This document shows, in pieces, positions 54,164-64,000 of a DNA stretch of 64,000 nt. The notes under the pieces were generated by a model. That model ran no database searches and was not told the origin of the DNA. It saw nothing but the letters and a program-made list of their open reading frames with translations. Every line of letters begins with the position of its first letter. The first letter of the stretch is position 1. Source of the DNA: Elymus sibiricus (lineage: Eukaryota; Streptophyta; Magnoliopsida; Poales; Poaceae); the NCBI GenBank assembly GCA_039707655.1, contig CM077676.1, positions 377,088,114-377,152,113 on the forward strand, in the 5' to 3' direction. The position numbers and the translations under genes were made by a program.

Positions 54164-54788
54164 CCTGCTAAATTTCAATAGGGGGTAGTTTAGTAAAAAC
54201 AACTGCAAGTGTTTAGCGACAAACATGATGTAACACGGCAATGAATAAGTAGTGCATCAGATACATAACAGTAGTCAATTAAGACATACAGATCCATACA
54301 CAAAGTCGGTTCCATGCGGACAGCATAACGGCGTAAAATTAAGTAAAAAGACATGCTAGGCGGCGCGCAGGCATGCGGTGAGGAACTACACGACGAGACA
54401 TACCAAAGGCTACATCAACGTCGGAGAAAATTATTGGAGCGAGGAATCTGCAAGTGACAACACAGGGAGTCCTCGATAAAAGGATCCTGCGGGCCGTGAG
54501 CATTGTGCAGCAGAACCTGGCCCTCATCTTGAAGAAAGAGGGGTTAATTCAGAACTCCGGGTGGATGTGATCACGAGAACCTAGTGTCGGCGTTAGTAAA
54601 ATTTCATTTAACCCGAAAGGAAGAGAATTCAGAGTCCCAGAGTATAGAAGAGGAATAAAAGATCCTAATACCACCCAGTTGGCGACGTGGGCCCGTAAGC
54701 CACACAACCATGTTACTAAAATAGTTTTCGGAAATACTAGACTCAACTGCAGCCAAGGAGTTGGAGAGGGGCTTCCTACAGGCAGTCG
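54164..54788 (-). other. Element 4 leader between primer-binding site and gag
   Basis: About 0.6 kb with no supported ORF. This is the 5' untranslated interior, expected to hold RNA packaging signals. Confidence 0.6.
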
Positions 54789-54800
54789 GCTCTGATACCA
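54789..54800 (-). other. Element 4 primer-binding site (tRNA-Met)
   Basis: The minus strand reads TGGTATCAGAGC, the complement of the initiator tRNA-Met 3' end, three bases from the 5' LTR. Confidence 0.9.
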
Positions 54801-54803
54801 ACT

Positions 54804-57800
54804 TGTGACGCCCCCGACTTAATCATGCACTAATCATACACGCAAACGTGCACGATCAAGCATAGGGACTCACGGGAAGATATCACAACACAACTCTAAA
54901 CACAAAAATAAACATAAATCATCATATTACAGACCAGGGGCACGAGGGCCCGGATACATAAGTCATACACACAAATGATATCTGAGTACAGACATAGTTA
55001 GTCAAGTTTTGCCTTAAGAAGGCTAGCACAAACAGCGATACAGATCGAAAGGCGAAGGCCTCCTGCCTAGGGCCTCCTAACTACTCCTGGTCGGCTGGAT
55101 CAACCCAGTAGTAAGTGCCGTCGGGACCCTCCTGGTAGTAAGCTCCTGCATTGGCATCTGGCTCCTGGGCTCCGTCGTCTGATGTATCAACAAATGGATA
55201 TGGGGGAAAAGAATAGCAGAGCAACCGTGAGTACTCATCCAAAGTACTCGCAAGACTGACATCAGAACTATGCTAGTTATGCATTGGTATCAAAGGAATG
55301 GGGCTATATCTTTGGACTGAACTGCAGAATGCCAGAGTAGAGGGGGAGAAGCCTAGCCTATCGAAGACTAGCATCTTCAAGCAGTCTTGCAGCATCAGAA
55401 GAGAGTAGATAGCAGTAGCATATAATAGTGGTTGTAAGCAGCAACTCCCTGAGATCCTTTCTCGACTAACCCGCGAGAAAGTGATCCCGAGAGCGGTAGT
55501 AACAGTTTAACATGTATCATCATCACTTTGTAGTTGTCATAGATCCGGGCACAACTCCGAGCGTCCTGTTACCTTGGACACGGCTATTCGAATAGATTAC
55601 TTCCCTGCAGGGGTGCACTACTGTTACCCAACACGCTCGATTAACTCCGGCCGGACACACTGGCTGGGTAATGCCCGGCCTCGGCTGATCGACACATCGC
55701 AGCCCGACCTAGAGCTCAGCAGAGAGGTCAACACGCCGGTCTAAATCCTAAGTGCGAAGGGGTCTTGGGCCCATCACCCTTTGCACTCCTGCACGTTGCG
55801 TGGGTGTTTGGGGTGCAGGCGCGACACTGTATACACAAGTGAAGTACCAGCCCAATCCCAACAATCAGCCCGCATCTCTGAACTGTGACATCTGAAGAGC
55901 TTTCGGCTGATACATACGACGTAGAGGGCCCCATTAAACCATTATCCCACATGGTGGTAGTGCATAAAGGGCACGACGACCCACTCAGATCAAATACCCA
56001 GTTCCGTTAGGCGTATTTAGTAACTCGCAGAGACGAACAGAGTTTCTGTCGCTCCGACTTGGTAAAACATGACGCGCGGGTGCTCTTGGAGCCGACCCAT
56101 CTTTAATGTAGTTCTCTCGCGGGCACCCTTGGGGCCAGCCCGACTTTAACAGTTTAGGTATTGCAGTAATATAAACATTTCCGCGATCACACCCGGAGTG
56201 ATCACGGCCCGGTAACAAGCATGGCATACGGACAAGGCGAAGGGCCAAAGATGGAACAGCAGCATAGCTAACTAGGCATCATGGGATAACAGGTAATGTA
56301 TCAGTAGCAGGTGACAAAACCAGGCTATGCATCAGAATAGGTTAAAGCATGGCAGCGGCAATTTCTAGTGCAAGCAGGAGGGAGAAAGAATAGGAGACAA
56401 CGGCATGCGTCAAGGGGGGATTGCTTGCCTGGAAGCTCTGCGGAGAGTGGCTGATCGTCGGTAGGTTGCTCGTCGGGGGTGTAGTCAAACTCTGCTGCAA
56501 CGGCGTCGGTCTCGGCGTCTATCGAGAAAGAAGGAGTGGGGAAGAAACAATAAATTTCACGGCAAAAATGCAATCACTATGCATGACAAGCCTAAAATGT
56601 TATGCAGATGTGTTTTACTGCCTAACTAAATGATTTAGTTAATTTAGGAATTTATTTGGATTTATTTAATTAAAGTTGTGCACTATTCATTTATCGAAAT
56701 CGGGCAAATTGTTCCATGTTCAGCTAGCTAGGATTGTTGGACAGGCATTTTGATTACATATTCAGAATCTTCATATTTTTCTGATCATTTTACATATATA
56801 AATTAGTTTCATCGGAGTTACGGTTTAAAAGATATGATTTTCTAAAGTTTTATTGATTTTCTGGAATTATTTTAATTATTCAATTCTGAATTATCCAGAA
56901 CAATGTTTGGTGACGTCAGCATGACGCAGAGGTGACGTCAGCAGTCAACAGACCACTGACCAGAGTCAACCTGACCTGCGGGACCCACCTATCATAGACA
57001 GTGGGCTAATTAAATTAATTAACAGGATAATTAGCTGAGTGGGGCCTACTGGTCAGTGGGTAATTAGGGTTTTAATTAACTAATTTAATTAATTAACAAA
57101 TTATCTATTTTGATTAATTCGTTTAATCGACTGGGCCCCACATGTCAGAGACAGGGGCCGCCCAGTCAGCGCTTGACCGGGTCAACTGGGCCCAGTGGGA
57201 CCCAGTGGCAGCGACAGAGCGGCGGGGCCCGCGGTGCCACATCGGCGCCAGCTGGACGCCGGCCAAAGAGCTCCGGCGAGCCCGGAATCCTGCTGTGGTG
57301 CTCCGTTTCGGCCGTTCTTTGGCTCTACCGAACGAGCGGAGCAGCGCGCGTCGAATGGCGGCGGTGCGAGGTGCTGCGGCGGCCGGAGTCGAGCGCGAGG
57401 ACCTCGTCGGCGGCGAGCTTCTTGGGCGAACTACGGGGAGATGGCTGCGGTGGGTTTTGGCAAGCGCGTTTAGTCGCATTCGGGCGAGAGTGGAGCACCG
57501 CGTCGATCTAACCTATTGGCGCGGCCTGCGGCGGTCGGAGACGGCGACAACGGCGAGCTCGAGCGGCGGGCAGAGTGCGGCAACGACGGCGAGCTAGCTA
57601 GGGTCGAATGCGGCAGCGAGGAGAGGAATGGAGGGAGGGAGAGGCTCACCGGGCGGCTAAGAAAAGACCTCGATGGCTTTGGAGCAGCAGGGGTCGTCGG
57701 GGACAGCGGGGATCGCCGGCGACCGAGAAGGAGAGGTCGAGGTCGATCCTGACCGTGCGGTCGTCCCCGAGCTCAACGGCGAGGCGTAGTCGAAGGAGTC

Positions 57801-58596
57801 GAGCGAGGCGGAGCGGATGGGCTCGTCGGAGCGATGATCGGGCGGCGGCGGCCGCGGGATCGAGCGGCGGCGGCGATGGCGTCTCGGGTGAGAGGCGAGA
57901 CAGAGAGGGAGAGGGCGAGTGGGGACGAATGAGTGGGCTAGGGTTGCGGGGGAGGACGAGAGGGGCTCAGGGCAACCCTTATCGACGACGGGGAACCGGC
58001 GGATGGCCGACAACACGACGGCTGTCGCCGTGTCGGCGGGCGTGCGTGACAGCGCGGGAGGAGGACGACGATGCGGTATAACCGGCTGGGCCGGTTACTG
58101 TTCGTCTAAGGCCCAGTCGCACAGTAAGTCGTTTCCCTTTTCTTTTTCTACTTCTGTTTTCTGTTTTAATTCTGTTTTGTAAAATGTTTGACCACTATTG
58201 GATTTTTATTAAATGTGTGACTTAGTTCAAATATTACAGTGCAATATCCTTTACCACCAAAAATTGGATTGGGCAAAATATAATTTCATTTGTAATTCTA
58301 TTAAATAAAATGGTGTTAAAATGTTGCTGTTAGCTACTGTTTTAGGTTGATATAGCTACTCAGGCATTTTTAGTGATGTTGTTTTCCTGAACATAATTAA
58401 CTATGAATTAATTGCTATTAAATGAACATTTTAGTTTTTAATTTGAACAACTTTTAATTTTCACTTTAAATTTGAATTGCAATTCGAATGGGAATTTGAA
58501 ATGAAATATGATGCAATGATGATCAAACATAGTTAATCATGTTGACATGGCATTAACAAAAGGTGATCACAGTGGTTAATTACATGGGGTGTTACA
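54804..58596 (-). repeat. Element 4, 5' LTR (right)
   Basis: A 3,793-bp LTR driving the minus-strand transcript. Same layout as the left copy, including the GC-rich block (57190-58080) and paired TGACGTCA sites. I could not place its TATA box with confidence. Confidence 0.92.
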
Positions 58597-58601
58597 ATTC
58601 G

Positions 58602-59324
58602 TGGATAATCTGATCATAAACTCACAATTCATCGGATCCCAACAAACACACCGCAAAAAGTGATTACATCGGATAGAACTCCAAGAACATCGAGGAGAAC
58701 ATTGTATTGAAGATCAAAAAGAGAGAAGAAGCCATCTAGCTACTAACTATGGAATCGAAGGTCTGTGGTAAACTACTCACGCATCATCGGAAGGGCAGCA
58801 AGGTTGATGTAGAGCCCCTCCGTGATCGATTCCCCCTCCGGTGGAGTACCGGAGAAGGCCTCCAGATGGGATCTCTCTGGAACAGAAACTTGCGGTGGTG
58901 GAAAAAGTATTTCATGGACTCCCTTGAGGGTTTCTATTTTTCCTGAATTTATAGTGGTGGAATTAGGTCAAACGGAGCTGAGGTGGGCCCACGAGGCACC
59001 AGGGCACGCCTGCCCCCCCCCAGGCGCGCCCTGGTGGCTTGTGGCCACCTCCTCTGGCGTCTGGTCTTCTCCCGAAGCTTCTAGTGTTTATCTTGTCTAG
59101 AAAAAAATCTCCAAAAAGTTTTGTGGCATTTGGACTTCGTTTGGTATTGATTTTCTGTAAAACAAAAACAGGGCAGAAAACAGCAACTGGCACTGGGCAC
59201 TAAGTTAATAGGTTAGTCTCCAAAAATGATATATAATTGCTGTAAATGTATATAAAAACATCCAAGATTGATAATATAACAGCATGGAACAATCAAAAAT
59301 TATAGATACGTTGGAGACGTATCA
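58602..59324 (-). repeat. Solo LTR (element 3 family), right part
   Basis: Continues the LTR broken at 32167 and ends GGAGACGTATCA, followed by target duplication ACAAG. It contains the GC-rich inverted repeat (near 58979 and 59038) and, on the minus strand, a TATA-like CTATAAATTC. Confidence 0.85.
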
Positions 59325-59329
59325 ACAAG

Positions 59330-59756
59330 TAGAAGGAGTTGATCGCCGGCTTGGTGAAGCTGCTAAAGGAGAGCAATGCCTCGGTTGAGAAGGCGACCGG
59401 CGAAATCATGGAACTTTAGGAGGACAAGGCGAAGCTCTTCCATGAGCTCGACCTACTGAATGAGGAGATCGCTGGCTGGGAGTAGCTGTAAGAGAAGAGC
59501 AGTGCCTTGGTGAAGATGCTGACCGCCGTCATCGGGGAACTTAGGGATGACATGGCGAAGCTCCGCACCGACAGCGTGGCTGCTGTCAAGCAAAATCATG
59601 CGGACGTTAAAAGAGATCATCCACGCTCGCCTCAAAAAATCCCGCGCCATGGAAGCAATGAAGAAGATGGCGAACGAGAGGCGAGAGGAGATGAAGGTCC
59701 TGGAGGCGATGAAGAAGCAGTTAGAACTCTGCGCCCAGCAACCCTTCATGCAGTAG
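59330..59756 (+). pseudogene. Coiled-coil gene remnant, downstream half
   Basis: Continues the frame of 31090-31326 with LIAGLVKLLKESNASVEKA. In-frame stops are at 59330-59332, 59417-59419, 59483-59485 and 59489-59491. The first three TAG and the TAA would each fit a former glutamine. A frame change near 59600 leads into a lysine/glutamate-rich helix (AMEAMKKMANERREEMKV) ending at TAG 59754-59756. The heptad-like spacing of leucines suggests a coiled-coil protein of unknown function. C/T-rich sequence after the stop could be a 3' untranslated region. Confidence 0.55.
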
Positions 59757-60209
59757 AGAGCAGTGACCTAGACCTTTGTCTGCGTCTTCCTTTTTCTTTT
59801 TTTGCGTGTAATCTTCCTTCTTCTTTTGCCCCTGTGTCTTCTTCTTTTGCCACTGTGTCTTTCAGGCGTTTTCGCATGTGTCCTTGTAAATTATCCTGAA
59901 TAGGTAAGACAATTATTATCTGTTGCCATTGTCATCATATTATTTCGTTTGTACTAGGCTGCGAGGCATGAATAAAACACTGCTAACGATGAGCGGTGCC
60001 GTGGGATCTCAAGTAGATCATTTTTATCGCCATATCACACTGGCCTGCCGTGTTTCGCACTCCTCCGCGTCGGGCTAGTACTCCAGTGGAAAACTAGAGT
60101 ATACCGCACGGTTCTTTGCTCCTCCTTAGGTCGTCGGTAACAATTATACCTCCTTTCGCCGACATGTGGGACAGCCAGCATCCGGGTCAACGTGTCATGC
60201 ACCAGATTA
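59757..60209. other. No gene seen
   Basis: Downstream flank of the pseudogene. GACATGTGGGACAGCCAGCAT at its end recurs in part near 60934, hinting that the duplication described next extends further left. Confidence 0.45.
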
Positions 60210-60690
60210 GAGTGGGGAACGGAAGGGGAGACTTACCCCTCGCAGTAATAATGACTATAACGAGCAGTCAAATCACAAGGCCCCACCTTCCAGCAGTAAT
60301 GAGCCGTCAAATCACAAAGCCCCACCTTTCCCGCAGTAAGTTGAATCCGCTACTCCCTTGTCCTCCTTGCCTCTTTGTCAAACCGACCAAGCGAAACTTG
60401 CCCCGCCCTCACCTTTTAAATATAAGTTTTGTAAGTATCGATGGAATGCACCATGGAACAAAACTAACAAGCTCAAATTAAAGAAAAAGGTGGTACATAT
60501 ACAGCATGCTCGTCGCGTTCGCATCACACCTACATGGTCGGTCCGGCACACCGCTCACGGAATGGAACGCGCGTCATCTTGCGTTTGCACTTCACACGTG
60601 GGACCACAATTGAGCAACCGGCCATAGGCACACTCCCCCGGCCCCGCGCGTCGGCTGAGTTACTACTAAAGTATTACTACTAGAAAAGAC
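60210..60690 (+). repeat. Direct duplication, copy A (with block Z copy 2)
   Basis: About 480 bp repeated at 61172-61650 at high similarity. Shared landmarks: CAGTAATAATGACTATAA, GTTGAATCCGCTACTCCC, CTTTTAAATATAA and CACGGAATGGAACGCGCG. No convincing ORF. TTTTAAATATAAG could be a TATA box, but no gene follows it. Confidence 0.8.
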
Positions 60691-60727
60691 AAAACATTGA
60701 TACTTAGTATAGTATGTGTACATACTA

Positions 60728-60885
60728 CTCCCTCCGTTCCTAAATATAAGGCTTTCTAGGGATTCCACTATAGAGTACATACGGAGTAAAATGAGTGAAT
60801 CTACACTCTAAAATATGTCTATATACATCCTTATGTAGTTCGTATTGAAATCTCTAAAAGGGTTTATATTAAGAAACAGAGGAAG
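60728..60885. mobile_element. Stowaway MITE
   Basis: 158-bp element with ends CTCCCTCCGTTCCTAAATAT and, inverted, CTTCCTCTGTTTCTTAATAT, flanked by TA (60726-60727 and 60886-60887). This is the signature of Stowaway (Tc1/mariner-derived) MITEs, abundant in grasses. No coding capacity. Confidence 0.9.
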
Positions 60886-61171
60886 TACTATACTAACATA
60901 CTACTACTCCACTACTAGTATGAGATGCTGGATGTGGGACAGCCAGCATATTATGCATAGTACTACGTGCTTAGATGGGGTGCTAAAGTCTTTCTTTGAC
61001 AACTAAACTCCTTCATGCTTTGCGTAAACTTCTCTCATTTAAGTGTTTTGGATAGGTCAGCACGCTCCGCATTAGTTCTTCCTGGGGTCACCAAACTCCT
61101 CTCTCTTCTCTTTATCTTGTCACATTAGATTTTTTTGCATATGTGGCATGCTTAGCACCTGTACACCATGG

Positions 61172-61650
61172 AGGGGAGACTCACCCCGGTCGTAGCGCCG
61201 CAGTAATAATGACTATAATGAGTATTCAAATCACAAGGCCCCACCTTTCCTGTAGTAATGAGCTGTCAAATCACACAGCCCCACCTTTCCAGCAGTAAGT
61301 TGAATCCGCTACTCCCTCGTCCTCCTCGCCTCTCTGTCGAACCGACTAGGCAAAAATGCCCCGCCTAATGCGCGGGAAAACCCCGTCCTCCACTTTTAAA
61401 TATAATTTTGTATTGATGGATTGCGCCATGGAGCAAAACCAAAAGAAAATGGTGGTACTACATGTATACAGCACGCACGTCGCGTTCGCGTCGCACCCCA
61501 CACGGTTGGTCGGTCCGGCACGCCGCTCACGGAATGGAACGCGCGTCATCTTGCGTTTGCACTCACATGTGGGACCGCAATTGAGCAGCCGACCATAGGC
61601 ACACTCTCCCCCGTCCCCACGTGTCGGCTGAGTTGTACTAGAAGAGAGAC
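61172..61650 (+). repeat. Direct duplication, copy B (with block Z copy 3)
   Basis: Second copy of 60210-60690. The MITE and about 290 bp more lie between the copies. Confidence 0.8.
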
Positions 61651-62109
61651 ACCAGCGATAGTACTAGAGTAGTGTTGTACACACGTCGTTGCCTGGACGA
61701 TGCCTGCACGACAGGGGAGATCAGTTTGTCCATCCATGTGACCAGAGTCCAGCAGACGGCTAGATTGGCTATTGTCTACATATCGTGCAGGCTGGGTCGT
61801 ACTAACATACGGCCGTAGTTCTATTGATAAATCTAAAAAAAGTAGGACCACTAAGTATATTGCAATACCAATAAAATTTGAATCCATTCTCGATATGAAT
61901 ACAAATCTAGTCCACTCACCCTAGGCGGCTAGGGCAACCTCTCCCTCCATGCTTCACTGATGAGCCGGTGGATTCACCCCTCCCCTCTTCCCACCGCTCT
62001 GTTGGCCGATGGCGGGGAGGGGAATCCCGGTGCCTATGCTCCGGTTATTAGTTTATGTTAGGGTTTTTAGTCCTCACACGCCCAACGCTCAGGCGGACAA
62101 TGTTGGCGC
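61651..62109. other. No gene seen
   Basis: Spacer between two repeat regions. The last part (GTTAGGGTTTTTAGTCC) resembles a transcribed grass repeat, but no ORF is supported. Confidence 0.4.
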
Positions 62110-62730
62110 TTCTTCTTCGAGCCTGTCTTCCGAGCTCCGATCCTCCTTGAGTTCATTCGTCTAGACATAGTCGATGGAACTCCAGCATAGATTCTTGTCG
62201 TCTCCTTTGGGGCGGTGAGGTTAAGGTATCTTGTCATCCGACGAGATTTGGTGTCATGTGCTTCGGATCAATGCGAGGGTTAAACAACGACAACTGCATT
62301 CCTCCAGGGCGTTGGTTATTAGGGGCACATGCACGAAGACTACTCGGCTGCCATCAAGAAGGTGAAGCCGGCTACTTTAGAACATCGGCGACATCGATTG
62401 ACACCTTTTCTACGATTTTGCTCTTTGAGCTTTGATCCTCGTCGAGTTTGTCCGTCGGGACGTAGTCAATGGAGCTCCAGCGTAGATTCATGTTGTCTCC
62501 TTGGGGCAGTGAGGTTAGCGTTTCTTCTCATATGGGAAAATTTGGTGTTATATTAATTAGGTGCTTCAGATCAACGATGACAACTACGCCTCCGGGGCGC
62601 TGCTCCTTAGGGGCATGTGCACGAAGACTCCTCAACAGTCATTGACGAGGTCAAGCCGGCTCCAGTAGGATAGCAGCGACAACAACGCGTCGACGGCTCT
62701 TTTTGACTGCAGTTGGTTGTTCGCTGGTCT
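62110..62730 (+). repeat. Tandem duplication, about 300-bp unit
   Basis: Two diverged copies, from about 62120 and 62410, share TAGTCGATGGAACTCCAGC, TTAGGGGCACATGCACGAAG and AGGTCAAGCCGGCT-like parts. The stretch ends near a short A-run (62809-62814). It could be the 3' end of an unclassified retroelement, but no ORF supports that. Confidence 0.5.
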
Positions 62731-62936
62731 CGAAATTTGGATGTATTTTTTATCAGAGATGCTATGTACCACTTGCAAACAATTACAATAGACCCGGTCT
62801 CCCTCAAAAAAGGTTGCATATAGTTTATGTTCAAATCAGAACAACGATTGATGGCTCTTACATTTTTTTGCAAATGCTAAGATCATGAATTTTCAGAAAT
62901 TTGATTTCACTTTATGTTGGAAACAATACATTTCAA

Positions 62937-63215
62937 GCTCTAGCTAGCTATTCGAAATGTAAATTGTGCATGTTTTATAAGTATAGTGTGGTAAGCAAAC
63001 AAAATGTATGGTGTGCCCCCATTTAGATGTGAACTGTAAAAGCCACACGTTACCTCAAATTCAAACTACTTAGTCCATGGATGCAATGTGTTCAAACGGT
63101 GCCATCGGCATCTCAAATTCAAAAGAGTTCGAGCTTGTTCGTTCTATATTTTCACCCGTGATAATTTGACCCGTGTGGTTGTTCAATTAATGGAGGGCCA
63201 GTGACCAGAAGTGAA
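62937..63215 (+). repeat. Blocks X and Y, copy 2
   Basis: X (62937-63147) and Y (63153-63215) are adjacent here. In the left island they are 2.7 kb apart. Confidence 0.55.
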
Positions 63216-63292
63216 CAATACAAAGTGCGACCTGGCACGTACGCAATTTTAAATGATTGTTTTTATGGAGAAAAAAAAGAAAACTACTCCAC

Positions 63293-63304
63293 TATATGTA
63301 TATA
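63293..63304 (+). promoter_or_regulatory. Candidate TATA box and leader near the right edge
   Basis: ATATGTATATAAGCAGG is followed by a C/T-rich leader with TTGCTAGGGTTGCTC, similar to CCTACTAGGGCTCTCC before the gene at 30143. A gene may begin here and extend past the window. A splice-like CCTCAGGTTAAC occurs at 63641, but no coding start is convincing. Confidence 0.4.
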
Positions 63305-63459
63305 AGCAGGAGCCTCCGCTCTTGCTTGCTAGGGTTGCTCTATTCACACACTCATCCTCTCCAGATCTAAACACGACAGCGGTGGCCACACACTCTCTCT
63401 GCTCTCCGCTGGTCATAGATCCGGCCGGATCCCCTCCGCCAGGGAAGGGGTGAACGTGC

Positions 63460-64000
63460 AACGTTCACACGGTCCTCGTCGGTGACGGAGCAAACCCACT
63501 GCCGGCGCGTCTCGATATGTGTGCCTTGCCGTTCTCTCCCACACAGCGTCGGCTAGGGAGGGCCTTCGACCCTGTCTTCCTCGCTGACGTGGTGTGGGTA
63601 GATCTGGCTCCCGCCGCCCACCTAGCCAAATCCCGACGAACCTCAGGTTAACTTCCTTCGAAACTGGCCTTGCTCTATTGCCCCAGATCCCCACGTCGCT
63701 GCATGTGGATCTTTTTCTACTTCTCATCCCCCTTCATAGATAGGCTCGATCGGCTGTTCCAAAGCCACTTAAATTATTACTATTGGAGGTAAAGCTACTT
63801 CATGCAGTCGAATCTATGACTTGGTTCAAAGCGGGAAGAACAGGGGAAAAGTTCTAGCATGACTTAGGACTTTGTTCAAAGAGGAAAGATTGGGGGGTGG
63901 GGGTAGTAGAGACTGGCTACCCAACCAGTCTCTTGGTTGAAAAGGGAAATAAAGGGAAAACACAGTACAAACTGGATATAGAACCGATCTACTGGTTCAA
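63460..64000. other. Possible 5' end of a gene, unassigned
   Basis: GC-rich to 63730, then A+T richer with repeated phrases such as GACTTGGTTCAAAG and GACTTTGTTCAAAG. No supported ORF on either strand inside the window. Confidence 0.3.

Larger units (their letters stand above)
32168..58596 (-). mobile_element. Element 4: chromodomain-bearing gypsy element (Tekay-like) with 3.8-kb LTRs
   Basis: Complete minus-oriented element, 12.8 kb without the inserted element 5. Its LTRs are 32168-35984 and 54804-58596, each starting TGTGACGCCCCCGAC. The left one ends GTTAAA (mutated) and the right one GTTACA. Target duplication is ATTCA/ATTCG. It has a tRNA-Met primer-binding site, polypurine tract, gag with zinc knuckle, protease, reverse transcriptase (YLDD), RNase H, integrase and a C-terminal chromodomain-like end. 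By eye the LTRs differ by about 1.3% over the first 1.2 kb, suggesting insertion about half a million years ago. All coding parts are damaged. Confidence 0.9.

Noticed and set aside
16370..59324. One huge element bounded by LTR 16370-17917 and LTR 31327-59324
   Set aside because: The right LTR has its own target duplication (ACAAG on both sides) and the left one is preceded by different bases, so they are separate insertions of one family.

Overview
The window looks like intergenic DNA from a large grass genome, most likely a Triticeae species (wheat, Aegilops, barley or a relative). About nine tenths of it is a nest of Ty3/gypsy LTR retrotransposons of three lineages: Athila-like, chromodomain-bearing (Tekay-like) and Tat. 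Between them lie small islands of low-copy DNA with MITEs, short duplications, a candidate small gene and a decayed coiled-coil gene. All identifications come from reading the sequence. No database was searched, so family names within lineages are not assigned.

Layout: (A) Positions 1-16369 hold a truncated Athila-like element in minus orientation (element 2). Its 3' LTR is split by a complete, non-autonomous Athila-like element (element 1, 583-10170, target duplication ATCAT). (B) 16370-about 23030 is the 3' part of a third Athila-like element (element 3), inserted into element 2's gag and cut off on its right side. (C) About 23030-31326 is an island with a minisatellite, a MITE, a three-fold repeated exon-like segment, CA/CT-rich DNA and a 157-codon candidate gene (30143-30616). 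(D) 31327-59324 is a solo LTR of element 3's family (target duplication ACAAG). It is split by a chromodomain-bearing element with 3.8-kb LTRs (element 4, 32168-58596). Element 4 is itself split at its gag-protease junction by a very young Tat element (element 5, 39368-53030, target duplication GGTAC). (E) 59325-64000 resumes the island with the other half of the coiled-coil pseudogene, a Stowaway MITE, local duplications and a second promoter-like region near the right edge.

The elements' parts fit known replication roles. LTRs carry TATA boxes. Primer-binding sites match tRNA-Asp (element 1), initiator tRNA-Met (element 4) and tRNA-Lys(CUU) (element 5). Polypurine tracts abut the 3' LTRs, and gag, protease, reverse transcriptase, RNase H and integrase are recognisable. 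Every sense polyprotein is broken by stops or indels, and most stops are explained by C-to-T change.

The most striking object is on the opposite strand of element 5. It is a multi-exon gene between pol and the 3' LTR (coding part 51546 down to 47916). Its seven coding exons join at GT-AG boundaries into one uninterrupted 893-residue frame, although the element's own gag-pol carries three stops and a frameshift. A second theme is accessory ORFs on the sense strand of the two Athila-like elements, each preceded by sequence that resembles the element's own LTR promoter region.
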